From NCBI GenBank assembly GCA_937885735.1, contig CALABN010000154.1, positions 1 to 12,094 of the forward strand: DNA of 12,094 bases, in the 5' to 3' direction. This DNA is from an uncultured Bacteroidota bacterium (GTDB lineage: Bacteria > Bacteroidota > Bacteroidia > Bacteroidales > SZUA-534). The notes beneath the pieces are model-generated. The model was not told the DNA's origin and did no database searches. It was given only the letters and a program-made list of their open reading frames with translations. Below, piece by piece: positions 1-8,245 of this stretch (position 1 is the first letter of the stretch; every line of letters begins with the position of its first letter). A program made the translations under genes and the position numbers.

Positions 1-204
1 ACCAATCTCAAGTCCCTAACGGGACTAACACTTACACTAACGAGTGACTTCTAAAACACTCAACCTTTCAACTTTAAACTTTACCGGGCACTAGGTTCTT
101 GGCACTAAAAAAATCAACCTTACTAAAAAGCAAAATCAACACATTAGTCAGCACAAAAGACAATAATTTGTAGATTTGTCGGTTTTTAGAAAAAAACTAA
201 TCTG
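1..204. other. Leader DNA upstream of the exported 809-residue protein
   Basis: I see no gene here. The stretch is AT-rich and contains a perfect 6-base inverted repeat with a 4-base loop (AGTCCC at 11-16, GGGACT at 21-26). No T-run follows on either strand, so it is not a convincing terminator. A -7-like box near 171 is listed separately. Confidence 0.5.
171..178 (+). promoter_or_regulatory. Candidate Bacteroidetes -7 promoter element
   Basis: TAGATTTG matches the Bacteroidetes -7 consensus TAnnTTTG exactly and lies 26 bases before the ATG at 205, giving a leader of roughly 20 bases. No TTTG sits at the usual -33 spacing, so the call rests on one element. It is an inference from consensus. 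Confidence 0.35.
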
Positions 205-2634
205 ATGTCAAAACGTTTGGTGTTGTGCTTTGTGGTGGTGGCCTGCTGTTCGTTGGCGGGCTTGTCACAGCAACGTGTCGATGGCAAGGTGTATGTTATC
301 GACGAGATACCAATGCCTGCCACATCGCAGATTGAACAGTCGAATTTTCTGCCTAAATTGCTGGACAGCATCATTATAGACCAGATGAACTACATTCTTT
401 ACGAGCGCGACTGCGAGCCGTTGCAGTTCCGCGAGCTGATGTTCACCGTTGCCAATGAGCAGTCGGAATATATGGCGATGATGTCGGACGAGGACCCGAA
501 TGCCAAACTCAAGCAGACGGTGGGCGACAGGTTGCAGGCCTATGGCGGTTCGAACGAGGCCGTGGAGTTGACTGCAAAAATCAACGTGGTGAAGAACAAG
601 AACGCCCTCACTTATTTTAAAATGGCGGAAGAACTGGTGTTCCGCTGGATGTCGAACAGCCGTTCGGCGTCAATGTTCGAGAGTGTCAACTATCAATATA
701 TAGGTGTATCGTCGCATATCGACTTCGAAGGGAAGAAGGTGTTTGTGTCGGTTGTGTTGGGCAACTACCGCTCGTTCAACGAGGGAATGCGCAAGCGCGA
801 CCAACTGAAGGTGCCTTATTCGGTCAAGAACCTGGGCCTCGACGACTACGACCCCGAAGTGTGCAAGCGCATCAACCGTATGAACAACCTGCACGAGTTG
901 CACGACGCCCTTGTGGTTGAGGACCGCGAGGTTTTCATCGACCTTGAGAACGTGAAGCCTTTGCAGAAGATTCTTCGCGACAAGAACGATGCACTGGCCC
1001 TCGACATTCTGCAAAAGGAGCAGTATGGTTGCAACTTTGAACGCAATATCATCGACTACAACAGATTCAACCGTGGCGTGCTTACAAAGCCGTTCAAGAT
1101 GAAGAAGATTCTGAAAAAGAACATTGCGCAGAATCCCGACAATCCGAAGGCATTCAAGGCAAAGGTGGCCGACTTGCCCGAAAACGTCGAGCTGGACAAC
1201 AGCGAGATAAACCTGTTGATAGTTCAGGACGGCTCGGTATGCACAAGCGTGCCAAAGACGTTCATTCATCCTATCAAGGGCACTTACAAGAACAATGTCA
1301 GGTTGCTTGCCGACACCATATCAATAAACTCGCGGTTCGGCTACAAGCCCGTTCCCGACAGTTCCGACATTGAGTTTGTGGTGCCGTTCAAGGGCAACAA
1401 GGCCGATTACGACGAGGCTGACATAGAGCCAATACTGAAGGCCTTGAACCAACCCGATTTCACCATTGTCGATTTGAAGATAACCGCATATTCGTCGGTT
1501 GAGGGAAGCGATTCGGTGAACAGGAGCCTTCAGCATCGCCGTGCCGAAAGCATTGTAGATGCATTGCGCAGGCGTCAGGCCGATTCCATAAAGACGGAGA
1601 TTGTCACCGACTACAACTGGGACGATTTTGCCGTCGATATCCGCACCACAAAATACAAGCGTTGGGCTACGCTCACCATTGAACAGGTTCAGGACAGCAT
1701 TGTCAAGCACAATCTTGCAAAGGAACTTGAACCGATATTGCAGAAACACCGTTACGCGCGCATCAATATGCGCATTGCCTACGATGTTGTGGGTAAAAAC
1801 GAGCGTCCGTTTGTGTTGCGCAAGTATGCCGAAGCGTGCGACTCGTCTGACCGCATTCTGGCGCTGTCGATACAGAAGTTCATTATGAAGCGTGTGCTGG
1901 AGGAAAAATATCCGGCCACCGTCCTTGACGAGATGCGGATTCCTTCCACCACCGACTTTGCTGGCCTTGTGATGAACGACATTTGGCTTCGCCACAAGTT
2001 GGGTATGATTAAGGATGCCGAAATGAAGGAGCGCATTTCCGACCTTGCCGTCAACAATCCGCAGAACGAGTATATTGTGTTCAACGACCTGCTGATGCGG
2101 GTGAATTATCCCGACGGCCTGTTCAAGGACATTGGCAGTCGGTTGCAGACTGAAATTGACAGGCTTTACTACACACCGTTGAAAAAGGAGACTGTTGACC
2201 GCCTGAACCTGCGCCTGCAACTAAAGACCATAAGCGAGGTGGATTCAGTCACTCACGACCGTTCCATAAAGACTGCCTGCGTGGAACGTATCAAGAATAT
2301 TGTCGATATTAAGACTGAAACGATGCAAAACAGCCTTAAACTTGCCGAACTGTTCCTCGACAACAAGGACTATATGTTGACTATCAAGACGTTGGAGCCG
2401 TGGGTTGAGGCCACTGACAATATGCAGTTGTTGCTTACCTACGTTTCGCTTTGCTCGCTTTTCGAGAATCAGATGCACACGTCGGCATTTGAGTCGGCAA
2501 TGTCGCGCATACAGCAAATTGAGCCCGAAACCTACTGCAACTTGCTGAACGGCAGTGGTGAGGGATTCTCATTGCGTGTCTTTGAGAACGAAAATGTCAA
2601 GGCTGGATATTGCAAGACGTGTGGCGAAAAATAG
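205..2634 (+). CDS. Large exported protein with CAP-like and OmpA-like regions, function unknown
   Basis: 809 residues. The N-terminus (MSKR, then a hydrophobic stretch to about residue 20) is an export signal. Cleavage may be by signal peptidase I near LSQQ; VVAC at 11-14 also resembles a lipobox, so a lipoprotein is possible. Residues ~55-190 follow a CAP/SCP-like pattern: ANEQSEYMAMM, then FRWMSNSRSASMF, YIGVSS and VFVSVVLGN, which mimic the helix, W..S..H and IGVG...VQVFG blocks of that fold. Residues ~385-530 look OmpA-C-like: a strand with FVVPFKGNKA, a helix DIEPILKALNQ, then ITAYSSVEG, N439 and RRAESIVDAL, the usual peptidoglycan-binding pattern. Residues ~540-809 are mainly helical, possibly TPR-like, ending in a CKTC pair (803-806). 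It probably acts in the periplasm or at the outer membrane, perhaps contacting peptidoglycan. The domain reading is by eye, so the CAP part is only moderately sure. It appears to be transcribed alone, separated from the next gene by a structured gap. Confidence 0.7.
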   Translation: MSKRLVLCFVVVACCSLAGLSQQRVDGKVYVIDEIPMPATSQIEQSNFLPKLLDSIIIDQMNYILYERDCEPLQFRELMFTVANEQSEYMAMMSDEDPNAKLKQTVGDRLQAYGGSNEAVELTAKINVVKNKNALTYFKMAEELVFRWMSNSRSASMFESVNYQYIGVSSHIDFEGKKVFVSVVLGNYRSFNEGMRKRDQLKVPYSVKNLGLDDYDPEVCKRINRMNNLHELHDALVVEDREVFIDLENVKPLQKILRDKNDALALDILQKEQYGCNFERNIIDYNRFNRGVLTKPFKMKKILKKNIAQNPDNPKAFKAKVADLPENVELDNSEINLLIVQDGSVCTSVPKTFIHPIKGTYKNNVRLLADTISINSRFGYKPVPDSSDIEFVVPFKGNKADYDEADIEPILKALNQPDFTIVDLKITAYSSVEGSDSVNRSLQHRRAESIVDALRRRQADSIKTEIVTDYNWDDFAVDIRTTKYKRWATLTIEQVQDSIVKHNLAKELEPILQKHRYARINMRIAYDVVGKNERPFVLRKYAEACDSSDRILALSIQKFIMKRVLEEKYPATVLDEMRIPSTTDFAGLVMNDIWLRHKLGMIKDAEMKERISDLAVNNPQNEYIVFNDLLMRVNYPDGLFKDIGSRLQTEIDRLYYTPLKKETVDRLNLRLQLKTISEVDSVTHDRSIKTACVERIKNIVDIKTETMQNSLKLAELFLDNKDYMLTIKTLEPWVEATDNMQLLLTYVSLCSLFENQMHTSAFESAMSRIQQIEPETYCNLLNGSGEGFSLRVFENENVKAGYCKTCGEK

Positions 2635-2647
2635 CCGTATTCCGCAT

Positions 2648-2718
2648 AAGGTGGGTTCTATGAATTGATTTCGAGAGGTCTTCGAATTTTTATCGAGTGG
2701 ATTTATGGAACACACCTT
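2648..2718 (+). other. Long imperfect RNA hairpin between the exported-protein gene and the GT2 operon
   Basis: The strand 2648-2665 pairs with 2701-2718 over 18 positions, with one mismatch and two G-U wobbles on the + strand RNA. Inside lies a smaller stem (2670-2675 with 2681-2686) followed by TTTTT at 2687-2691. Another T-run follows the outer stem (2723-2727). It begins 14 bases after the stop of the 809-residue gene, so a transcription terminator or 3' end structure is the likely role. A regulatory leader of the GT2 operon is the alternative. The wobble pairs favour function as + strand RNA. Confidence 0.45.
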
Positions 2719-2784
2719 CAACTTTTTAACCGCCCTTTGTCAATATTAATATCAGAAACCCGTATTCTTTGGGCATTACGTAAT

Positions 2785-2792
2785 TAATTTTG
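2785..2792 (+). promoter_or_regulatory. Candidate -7 element for the GT2-sigma-rsmG operon
   Basis: TAATTTTG matches TAnnTTTG exactly, 20 bases before the GTG start at 2813. A TTTG lies at 2768-2771, only 13 bases upstream, which is closer than the usual -33 spacing. A perfect 10-base palindrome, ATTACGTAAT (2775-2784), abuts the box and could be a binding site. No function has been shown. Confidence 0.35.
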
Positions 2793-2812
2793 AATGATTA
2801 AATCAACAAAAG

Positions 2813-3943
2813 GTGGAACAATATCTTAATTCATTGAGTCAGGTGCAACTGATTGTGTTGTCAGTGCTTGCGTTTTTCCTGCTTGTGCAGGTGATATACT
2901 ATCTGACAGTCTATTTGCGTGTGGTTTGCAACAAACCGCCACGTGTCAATCTTGATAAACTTTATCCGGTGTCGGTTGTGGTTTGCGCCCGCAACGAGTG
3001 CGAAAACCTGAAGGAGTTCCTGCCAAAGGTGTTGAGCCAGAGTTATCCGGAGTTTGAGGTTATTGTGGTGAACGACTGTTCGGAGGACGACACCGTTATG
3101 CTTCTTGCCGAAATGGAGCAGAAATACAGTAATTTACGTCATACCAGCATTGAGGTTGACCGCAAATTCTCGCACGGAAAGAAACTGGCGGTAACCATTG
3201 GCATAAAGTCGGCAAGGCACGAACACATTGTCTTGACAGATGCCGATTGCTATCCGGTTGACAACCAGTGGCTGACAAATGTCATTTCATCATATTCCGA
3301 TGGAACAGAGATAGTGCTTGGCTACGGCGGATACGAGTCGCGAAAGGGATTCCTCAATAAGTTGATAAGGTTCGACACTTTGAGCATCGCAATGCAGTAT
3401 CTCGGATTGGCAAAGGCAGGCCACCCGTATATGGGAGTTGGGCGAAACCTTTCATATACAAAGACTTCGTTCTTCTCAAAATGTGGTTTCCAGTCGCATT
3501 ACAACCTTATGTCGGGCGACGACGACCTTTTTGTCAACGAACGCGCCAACAAGTCGAACACCCGTGTGGTGACAGCAAAGGAGAGCATTACAATGTCGCT
3601 TCCCTGCGAGACGTTCCAGCAGTGGGTCAAGCAGAAGAAACGCCACCTTTCCACCTGGACGCACTATCGCCTTGGCACAAAAATCTGCCTTGGATATGAG
3701 TTGTTCAGTCGCTTGCTTTTTTATGCAGTGTTGATAGTTGCAGTGGTGCCATTTGGACTTTATTACGAGGCTTTGATAGCCTATGGATTCCGCTTGCTGG
3801 TGCAATTGATTGTGTACAAATTGAATATGAGAAAATTAAATGAGTGTGGATTTTTGTTTTTAATTCCTATATTTGATGTGGTTTTACCATTCTTGCATTT
3901 TGCATTTAATATTTTGAATTTAAGGGACTATCGTTGTCAATGA
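2813..3943 (+). CDS. Membrane-anchored family 2 glycosyltransferase
   Basis: 376 residues from a GTG start (MEQYLN). It is predicted to transfer a sugar from a nucleotide-sugar on the cytoplasmic face of the inner membrane, probably in envelope or surface polysaccharide synthesis; donor and acceptor cannot be read from sequence. A membrane segment spans ~11-35. The GT-A domain starts at YPVSVVVCARNE (51-62), continues with VIVVNDCSEDDT (83-94), and has the metal-binding DxD as TDADC (D143, D145). The later acidic motif SGDDDLF (234-240) and a Q..KRH stretch (274-278) stand where processive-type GT2 enzymes carry their ED and QxxRW motifs. The tryptophan of QxxRW is missing (KKRH), which argues against a cellulose/hyaluronan-type processive enzyme. 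C-terminal membrane segments lie at about 297-318, 320-337 and 346-366. Its stop codon overlaps the sigma factor start, so the two are probably co-translated. Confidence 0.88.
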   Translation: MEQYLNSLSQVQLIVLSVLAFFLLVQVIYYLTVYLRVVCNKPPRVNLDKLYPVSVVVCARNECENLKEFLPKVLSQSYPEFEVIVVNDCSEDDTVMLLAEMEQKYSNLRHTSIEVDRKFSHGKKLAVTIGIKSARHEHIVLTDADCYPVDNQWLTNVISSYSDGTEIVLGYGGYESRKGFLNKLIRFDTLSIAMQYLGLAKAGHPYMGVGRNLSYTKTSFFSKCGFQSHYNLMSGDDDLFVNERANKSNTRVVTAKESITMSLPCETFQQWVKQKKRHLSTWTHYRLGTKICLGYELFSRLLFYAVLIVAVVPFGLYYEALIAYGFRLLVQLIVYKLNMRKLNECGFLFLIPIFDVVLPFLHFAFNILNLRDYRCQ

Positions 3944-4569
3944 ATATAAATCCAGATTTTTCGGATAAGGCCAAACGCGACTTTATATTGGTTGAACGCG
4001 CTCAAGGTGGTGATGAACAGGCATTTAACCAGTTGCTTGCCACTTATAAGGATTCAATATATTTTATGGTGCTTAAAATGGTAAGAAGCAAGATTGATGC
4101 CGAAGACCTTACCATTGAGGCATTTGGCAAGGCTTTCCGCAACATTGAGCAGTACTCGCCTGACTATGCTTTCAGCACCTGGCTGTTCAAGATTGCATCC
4201 AACAACTGCATCGATTTCCTTCGCCGTAAGAAACTGCGCCAACTTGACACAGTGAGCACTTCAGGCGGTGAAGAGGATACCATAGGAGAGGTGTTTGCCA
4301 AAGAGGCTACACTTGCCCTGAAGTACGATGCACCCGACCCTGAAGAACGCATCATCATTGACCAGAAACACGCTTTGTTGCGTGAGGTGGTGGCCAACCT
4401 TAAGCCACGCTACCGTCAACTTATCGAGTACCGCTACTTCGACGAATTGTCGTACGAGGAGATTGCCGAAAAAATGGAAATGCCACTCGGCACCGTCAAG
4501 GCACAGTTGTTCCGCTCGCGCGAGTTGCTCTACGGTATGCTCAAGGACCGCAATGTGCATTTGCAATAA
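3940..4569 (+). CDS. ECF-type RNA polymerase sigma factor
   Basis: 209 residues from ATG 3940, whose ATGA overlaps the TGA of the upstream GT2 gene (3941-3943). I prefer this start to the in-frame TTG at 3934 because of that coupling. Sigma region 2 covers ~18-95: GGDEQAFNQLLATYKDSIYFM, the DAEDLTIEAFGKAF core helix, and FSTWLFKIASNNCIDFLRR for -10 recognition. An acidic linker follows (about 100-140). Region 4 runs ~145-200: LKPRYRQLIEYRYFDELSY, then the helix-turn-helix EEIAEKMEMPLGTVKAQLFRSR. It would direct RNA polymerase to an unknown promoter set. Many ECF factors are paired with a membrane anti-sigma factor, but none is encoded next to it. Neighbours are a membrane glycosyltransferase and rsmG, so its level may simply follow the operon. 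Confidence 0.93.
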   Translation: MNINPDFSDKAKRDFILVERAQGGDEQAFNQLLATYKDSIYFMVLKMVRSKIDAEDLTIEAFGKAFRNIEQYSPDYAFSTWLFKIASNNCIDFLRRKKLRQLDTVSTSGGEEDTIGEVFAKEATLALKYDAPDPEERIIIDQKHALLREVVANLKPRYRQLIEYRYFDELSYEEIAEKMEMPLGTVKAQLFRSRELLYGMLKDRNVHLQ

Positions 4570-4581
4570 CTTGCCTGCAAT

Positions 4582-5202
4582 ATGGATTGCATTCTCAAGT
4601 ATTTCCCAAATATCGATGCCACTCAAAAGGAACGGTTTGCAAAACTGCAGTCGCTCTATGCCGATTGGAATGAGAAGATAAATGTCATTTCACGCAAGGA
4701 TATAGATAATCTGTATGTCAACCACGTGTTGCACTCGCTTGCCATTGCAAAGGTTGTCTCGTTTGCTGACGGCACCCGTCTGCTCGACGTCGGCACAGGT
4801 GGCGGTTTCCCTGGAATACCGTTGGCCATTATGTTCCCAAAATGCCAGTTCCACTTGGTTGACAGCATCGGCAAGAAGATTACCGTTGTGAATGCGGTGG
4901 CTGAAGCCTTGGGCCTGACAAATGTCAAGGGTGAACATACACGTGTGGAGCAGGTGAAGGACAAGTGCGATTTTGTAATCAGCCGTGCCGTCACCCGTTT
5001 CGACTCGTTCTACAATATGACTCGCAAGTGCGTCGAGCCTGGCGGTAAAAATTCACTTCCTAACGGGATTCTGTATCTCAAGGGTGGCGATTTTGATGAG
5101 GAATTACAGGCAACACACCGTAAATCAACTATATATAATATACCAGATTTCTTTGATGAACCTTTTTTTGAAACAAAGAAAGTTATTCATTTGGAACTCT
5201 GA
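4582..5202 (+). CDS. rsmG: 16S rRNA (guanine-527-N7)-methyltransferase RsmG
   Basis: 206 residues, the normal length for RsmG (GidB). The family uses S-adenosylmethionine to methylate N7 of G527 in 16S rRNA of the 30S subunit; loss gives low-level streptomycin resistance in other bacteria. Visible motifs are WNEKINVISRKD and the NHVLHSL helix (29-53), the SAM-binding glycine loop LLDVGTGGGFPGIPLA (67-82), the acidic residue after strand 2 in LVDSIGKK (D94), VISRAV (132-137) and the late strand ILYLKGGD (163-170). It starts 12 bases after the sigma factor stop, so it belongs to the same transcript. Nothing is missing or broken. Confidence 0.95.
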   Translation: MDCILKYFPNIDATQKERFAKLQSLYADWNEKINVISRKDIDNLYVNHVLHSLAIAKVVSFADGTRLLDVGTGGGFPGIPLAIMFPKCQFHLVDSIGKKITVVNAVAEALGLTNVKGEHTRVEQVKDKCDFVISRAVTRFDSFYNMTRKCVEPGGKNSLPNGILYLKGGDFDEELQATHRKSTIYNIPDFFDEPFFETKKVIHLEL

Positions 5203-5253
5203 CGATAGATATTGAAAGTTTGCTATAATTGCAGTGTAAATTTTTATTTAGAT

Positions 5254-5481
5254 ATGGAGACAAAGGATATAAAGGAAAAGGTTGAGCATTTGGAACATTT
5301 GCTTTATCGCGCAACATTGGAAGACTATCCAAAACTTGCACGCGAATATTCTTATTGGGCCGAAAAACTTGCTGAACGCGAAAAGGTGTCCACTAAACGC
5401 AAGTCGGATGATGACGACGACGAGGAGGATAGTGAAGTTGATGATTCGGCCGATGTTGATGTAGATGATGACGAGGAATAA
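5254..5481 (+). CDS. Small protein with coiled helix and highly acidic tail, unknown function
   Basis: 75 residues from ATG 5254 (METKDIKEK). An in-frame TTG at 5212 would add 14 residues (KVCYNCSVNFYLD), but it gives a less natural N-terminus. Residues 1-45 form a charged amphipathic helix (EHLEHLLYRA, then EYSYWAEKLAERE) suited to coiled-coil or helix-hairpin packing. After a short basic patch (KRK, 48-50) the last 25 residues contain 18 Asp or Glu. There is no signal peptide or membrane segment, so it is cytosolic. It follows rsmG by 51 bases and ends 17 bases before a strong terminator, so it is probably the last gene of the operon. I do not recognise a family. Acidic tails of this kind often contact basic proteins or mimic nucleic acid, but that is only a guess here. 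Confidence 0.65.
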   Translation: METKDIKEKVEHLEHLLYRATLEDYPKLAREYSYWAEKLAEREKVSTKRKSDDDDDEEDSEVDDSADVDVDDDEE

Positions 5482-5498
5482 ATTTGGGTTGTATTGAT

Positions 5499-5530
5499 AA
5501 AAAAGGCGGGAACTTGTCCCGCCTTTTTTT
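5499..5530 (+). terminator. Intrinsic terminator of the GT2-sigma-rsmG operon
   Basis: The GC stem GGCGGGA (5505-5511) pairs with TCCCGCC (5517-5523) around a 5-base loop, extended by six A-T pairs and followed by seven T (5524-5530). It is a textbook rho-independent terminator 17 bases after the last stop codon. The A-run on the other side lets it also work for leftward transcription coming from the GH95 gene. Confidence 0.92.
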
Positions 5531-5626
5531 GTTTATTGGTTGTGTCTTGTAAAAAACAAGATGTATGTGCGTAATTGTTTGTGAACGACTGCTGTGTGAC
5601 ATTTGATTGTGCAACGGGTTGTTTTT

Positions 5627-5671
5627 TCAACGATAAAAACAGCGTGAAATGAAATCTGTTTTTATCGTTGA
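5627..5671. repeat. Perfect 16-base inverted repeat in the convergent gap
   Basis: The arms 5627-5642 and 5656-5671 (TCAACGATAAAAACAG and its complement) are perfectly complementary over 16 bases around a 13-base loop. A shorter hairpin follows at 5681-5698 (TCCCGA / TCGGGA, 6-base loop) and another precedes it at 5545-5561 (TCTTGT / ACAAGA). The main stem has no T-run on its 3' side on either strand, so it is not a standard terminator. It lies between two converging transcripts, and an RNA 3'-end stabiliser or a repeat-element remnant are both possible. Confidence 0.7.
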
Positions 5672-5737
5672 GTCTTGTGTTCCCGATACCTGTCGGGATT
5701 GTGTTCTTTCCTCGTTGCTGACATCAATGTTTGTTTG

Positions 5738-8245
5738 TCACTTTTTGGCAGTCAGTTTCAGTGTCTGGCCTTTTACGGTTTCCACGTCATACTCGTAGTA
5801 TTTCTCGAGTTGAGGTGCCTTTATGTCTGACTTGTCTGAAACAATAGGGTCCTTGACGTCAGCCGACAACAGCAGTGGGTTGTGGCATTCGCCTTCGGCA
5901 ACGTTCAGCCCTTCGCCTTCAAGTTCAACATTTGACCTTATGCGTAGCGAACCGCCAATCTTCGATGTTATTTCTGCATCAGTCAGTTTGCCGTTTGCCC
6001 ATTTCATATCAACTTCAAATCCGCCACGTGCTACAAGGCCATTTACGCTTCCTTCGTTCCATGCGCTTGGCAGTGCAGGCAACAAGTGAACGGCATTGTC
6101 GTGGCTTTGCAATAACATTTCGGCTATGCCTGCGCAAAATCCGAAGTTGCCGTCAATTTGGAAAGGTGGGTGAGCGTCGAACAGATTGGCGTATGTGCGT
6201 CCGTTGCCACGGTAGAACCACGAGTTTCCGCCACTTGGCAACAAGTTGAGCATATTTTGAATAATCTTGAACGCGTGGTCGCCGTCAAGCATACGGGCCC
6301 AGAAGTTTATCTTCCAGCCTATTGACCAGCCAGTTGCCATATCGCCACGTTGGTTCAGCGTATTCTTTGCGCCTTCAAACAAAAGTGGTTGCTTGAATGG
6401 CGATATTTGGTTGCTTGGGTAAAGACCGTACAAGTGCGACACGTGCCTGTGGTCGTCTTTCGGATTGTCGGCATCAACAAGCCATTCCAGAAGTTGGTTG
6501 TATTGGCCAATCTGCATTGGCGCAATTTGGTCGATTACAGTTCTTAGACTGTCGCCAAATTCAGCATCGCGGTTGAGCGCCTTTCCTGCCAGAAGTGCTT
6601 GATTCAGTGCGTCGAATGCTATTTGATTGTCCATAGTGCAACCTGCGGTCATCGATGAGCCGTCGTTGGTGTAGCCGTGTTCGGGCGATGTTGACGGAGT
6701 GGTTACAAGGTATCCGAATTTAGGGTGTTTCACCATTGTGCTCATATAGAATTTTGCGCAGTTTTTCAGGATGTCGTAGTTTTCGGCAAGAAAATCCTTG
6801 TCGCCAGTGTACAGATAGTGTTGCCAGATGTGCGTGGTCAGCCAACCGCCACCGTTCGGCCACATTCCCCAGTAGGCGCCGTCGATAGGGCCAGCCACGC
6901 GCCAGATGTCGGTATTGTGGTGTGCAACCCAGCCGTCGGCATTGTAAATCTTCTTTGCTGTCTCGGCGCCTGTCACAGAGAGGTCTTTTATAAGTCCGAA
7001 AAGTGGTTGGTGGCATTCGCTTAAATTGGTTACTTCAGCGGGCCAGTAGTTCATTTCCGCGTTTATGTTGATAGTGTACTTGCTGTCCCACGGAGCATCG
7101 GTCGAGTTGTTCCAGATGCCTTGCAGGTTGGCAGGTTGTCCGCCAGGTTGCGACGATGATATCAGCAGGTAGCGTCCGTATTGGAACATAAGCGAGACAA
7201 AGTCTTGGTCGTTGCCTTTGTTGTAGTTCTCCAGTCGTTTGTCAGTCTCGATGAATGAACTGTCCGATTTCGGCAATGATAGATTCACTCTGTCGAATTG
7301 GCTTTTGTATTTTGCCGTATGGCTTGCGAGTGCCGTTTTGTAGTCGGTCTTGAGCGCGTTTGAGAGTATTCCTTCGGCTTTTGCCGTGGCATCTCCGCTA
7401 ACGTCGGTGTAGTTGACAAAGTTTGTTGACGCCGATACGTAAACATAGGCTTCGGAAGCCCCCCTTACCATAAGTTTGTCTTCGCCCGCAAGGTTTGTTC
7501 CGTTGCTCTTTATTGCCACAATGCAGTGCGCATTCACCTTGGCATCAACGCCTTCCTGTGATTTCCCTTCAATGTCGATGTCCATTTTCACGCATTCGTT
7601 TTTGTCAATGCCTTGCGTGTTGACGTTTGTGTTTTTTGTATCAGTTAGTTTGATGTTCGTCGGGAGCGGGCATTTGTGCGAAATGTCGAAGTTGAGTGCG
7701 CATTTTTTGTCTGCTTCGAGTTTTATTATCAGCACGTCGTCGGTGAACGATGCAAATGCTGTGCGTGTGTAGTTTACGCCGTCAACAGTGAATCGGGTTG
7801 TAGTCGTTGCCTTGCTGATGTTCAGGTCGCGGTAGTAGTTTTCGGCGCTGTCAAGACCTTCCTGCTCAATGTACAGACTGCCCAGTGTCAGGTAGCCCAT
7901 ACCGTTTTGGCCCGTGAAGAACGTTTGGTTTACAAGGTCTTGTGCTTCAGCAAACTTGTCGTCGAAGATTAACTGCCGAACTTTTGGCAACGCTTCGAGA
8001 GCCTTGTCGCTGTTGTTGCTGTGTGGGCCGCCAGCCCAGAATGTCTCTTCGTTGAGTTGGAATTCGGCACGGCTTGTACCGCCGAACACCATTGCACCTA
8101 AATGTGAGTTGCCGATTGGCAGGGCCTCCGTCCACGCCTTTGCAGGTTGGCTGTACCATAGTTTTAGGTCATCGGCGGGTTGCTTGCTGTTGCACGATGT
8201 CGCAACCATACCTGCCATAAGAATGAATGCAAGATGTCTTTTCAT
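5738..8245 (-). CDS. GH95 alpha-L-fucosidase-type lipoprotein
   Basis: 835 residues from ATG 8245. That start gives a lipoprotein signal (MKRH, hydrophobic core, VATSC with Cys18). The frame is open 72 residues further upstream, but that extension has no signal or family resemblance. GH95 enzymes are inverting, mostly alpha-1,2-L-fucosidases, with some alpha-L-galactosidases. The N-terminal domain begins [28 protein letters not shown] (29-56) with [12 protein letters not shown] (64-75). In the (alpha/alpha)6 barrel the residues known as catalytic in Bifidobacterium AfcA are all recognisable: the Asn pair in [11 protein letters not shown] (N393, N395), the general acid in TSPEHGY (E522), and the Asp in [10 protein letters not shown] (D698). 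A C-terminal beta domain ends at TAKK. It is probably anchored to a membrane, facing the periplasm or cell surface, and releases fucose from host or plant glycans. It converges on the rsmG operon; no SusC/SusD genes are beside it. Fucose versus galactose preference cannot be settled here. Confidence 0.93.
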   Translation of the reverse strand: MKRHLAFILMAGMVATSCNSKQPADDLKLWYSQPAKAWTEALPIGNSHLGAMVFGGTSRAEFQLNEETFWAGGPHSNNSDKALEALPKVRQLIFDDKFAEAQDLVNQTFFTGQNGMGYLTLGSLYIEQEGLDSAENYYRDLNISKATTTTRFTVDGVNYTRTAFASFTDDVLIIKLEADKKCALNFDISHKCPLPTNIKLTDTKNTNVNTQGIDKNECVKMDIDIEGKSQEGVDAKVNAHCIVAIKSNGTNLAGEDKLMVRGASEAYVYVSASTNFVNYTDVSGDATAKAEGILSNALKTDYKTALASHTAKYKSQFDRVNLSLPKSDSSFIETDKRLENYNKGNDQDFVSLMFQYGRYLLISSSQPGGQPANLQGIWNNSTDAPWDSKYTININAEMNYWPAEVTNLSECHQPLFGLIKDLSVTGAETAKKIYNADGWVAHHNTDIWRVAGPIDGAYWGMWPNGGGWLTTHIWQHYLYTGDKDFLAENYDILKNCAKFYMSTMVKHPKFGYLVTTPSTSPEHGYTNDGSSMTAGCTMDNQIAFDALNQALLAGKALNRDAEFGDSLRTVIDQIAPMQIGQYNQLLEWLVDADNPKDDHRHVSHLYGLYPSNQISPFKQPLLFEGAKNTLNQRGDMATGWSIGWKINFWARMLDGDHAFKIIQNMLNLLPSGGNSWFYRGNGRTYANLFDAHPPFQIDGNFGFCAGIAEMLLQSHDNAVHLLPALPSAWNEGSVNGLVARGGFEVDMKWANGKLTDAEITSKIGGSLRIRSNVELEGEGLNVAEGECHNPLLLSADVKDPIVSDKSDIKAPQLEKYYEYDVETVKGQTLKLTAKK

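Noticed and set aside
11..26. AGTCCC-TAAC-GGGACT hairpin as a terminator
   Set aside because: The stem is short and no T-run follows it in either direction.
670..1269. Long antisense frames within the 809-residue gene and within GH95 and GH97
   Set aside because: They have no recognisable domains or signals and overlap well-supported coding sequence on the other strand.
3934..3939. TTG start for the sigma factor
   Set aside because: ATG two codons later forms the ATGA overlap with the upstream stop and is the stronger start.
5212..5229. TTGAAA and TATAAT boxes before the small acidic protein
   Set aside because: The two boxes are only 6 bases apart and Bacteroidetes do not use the E. coli-type consensus; the gene is better explained as the end of the operon.
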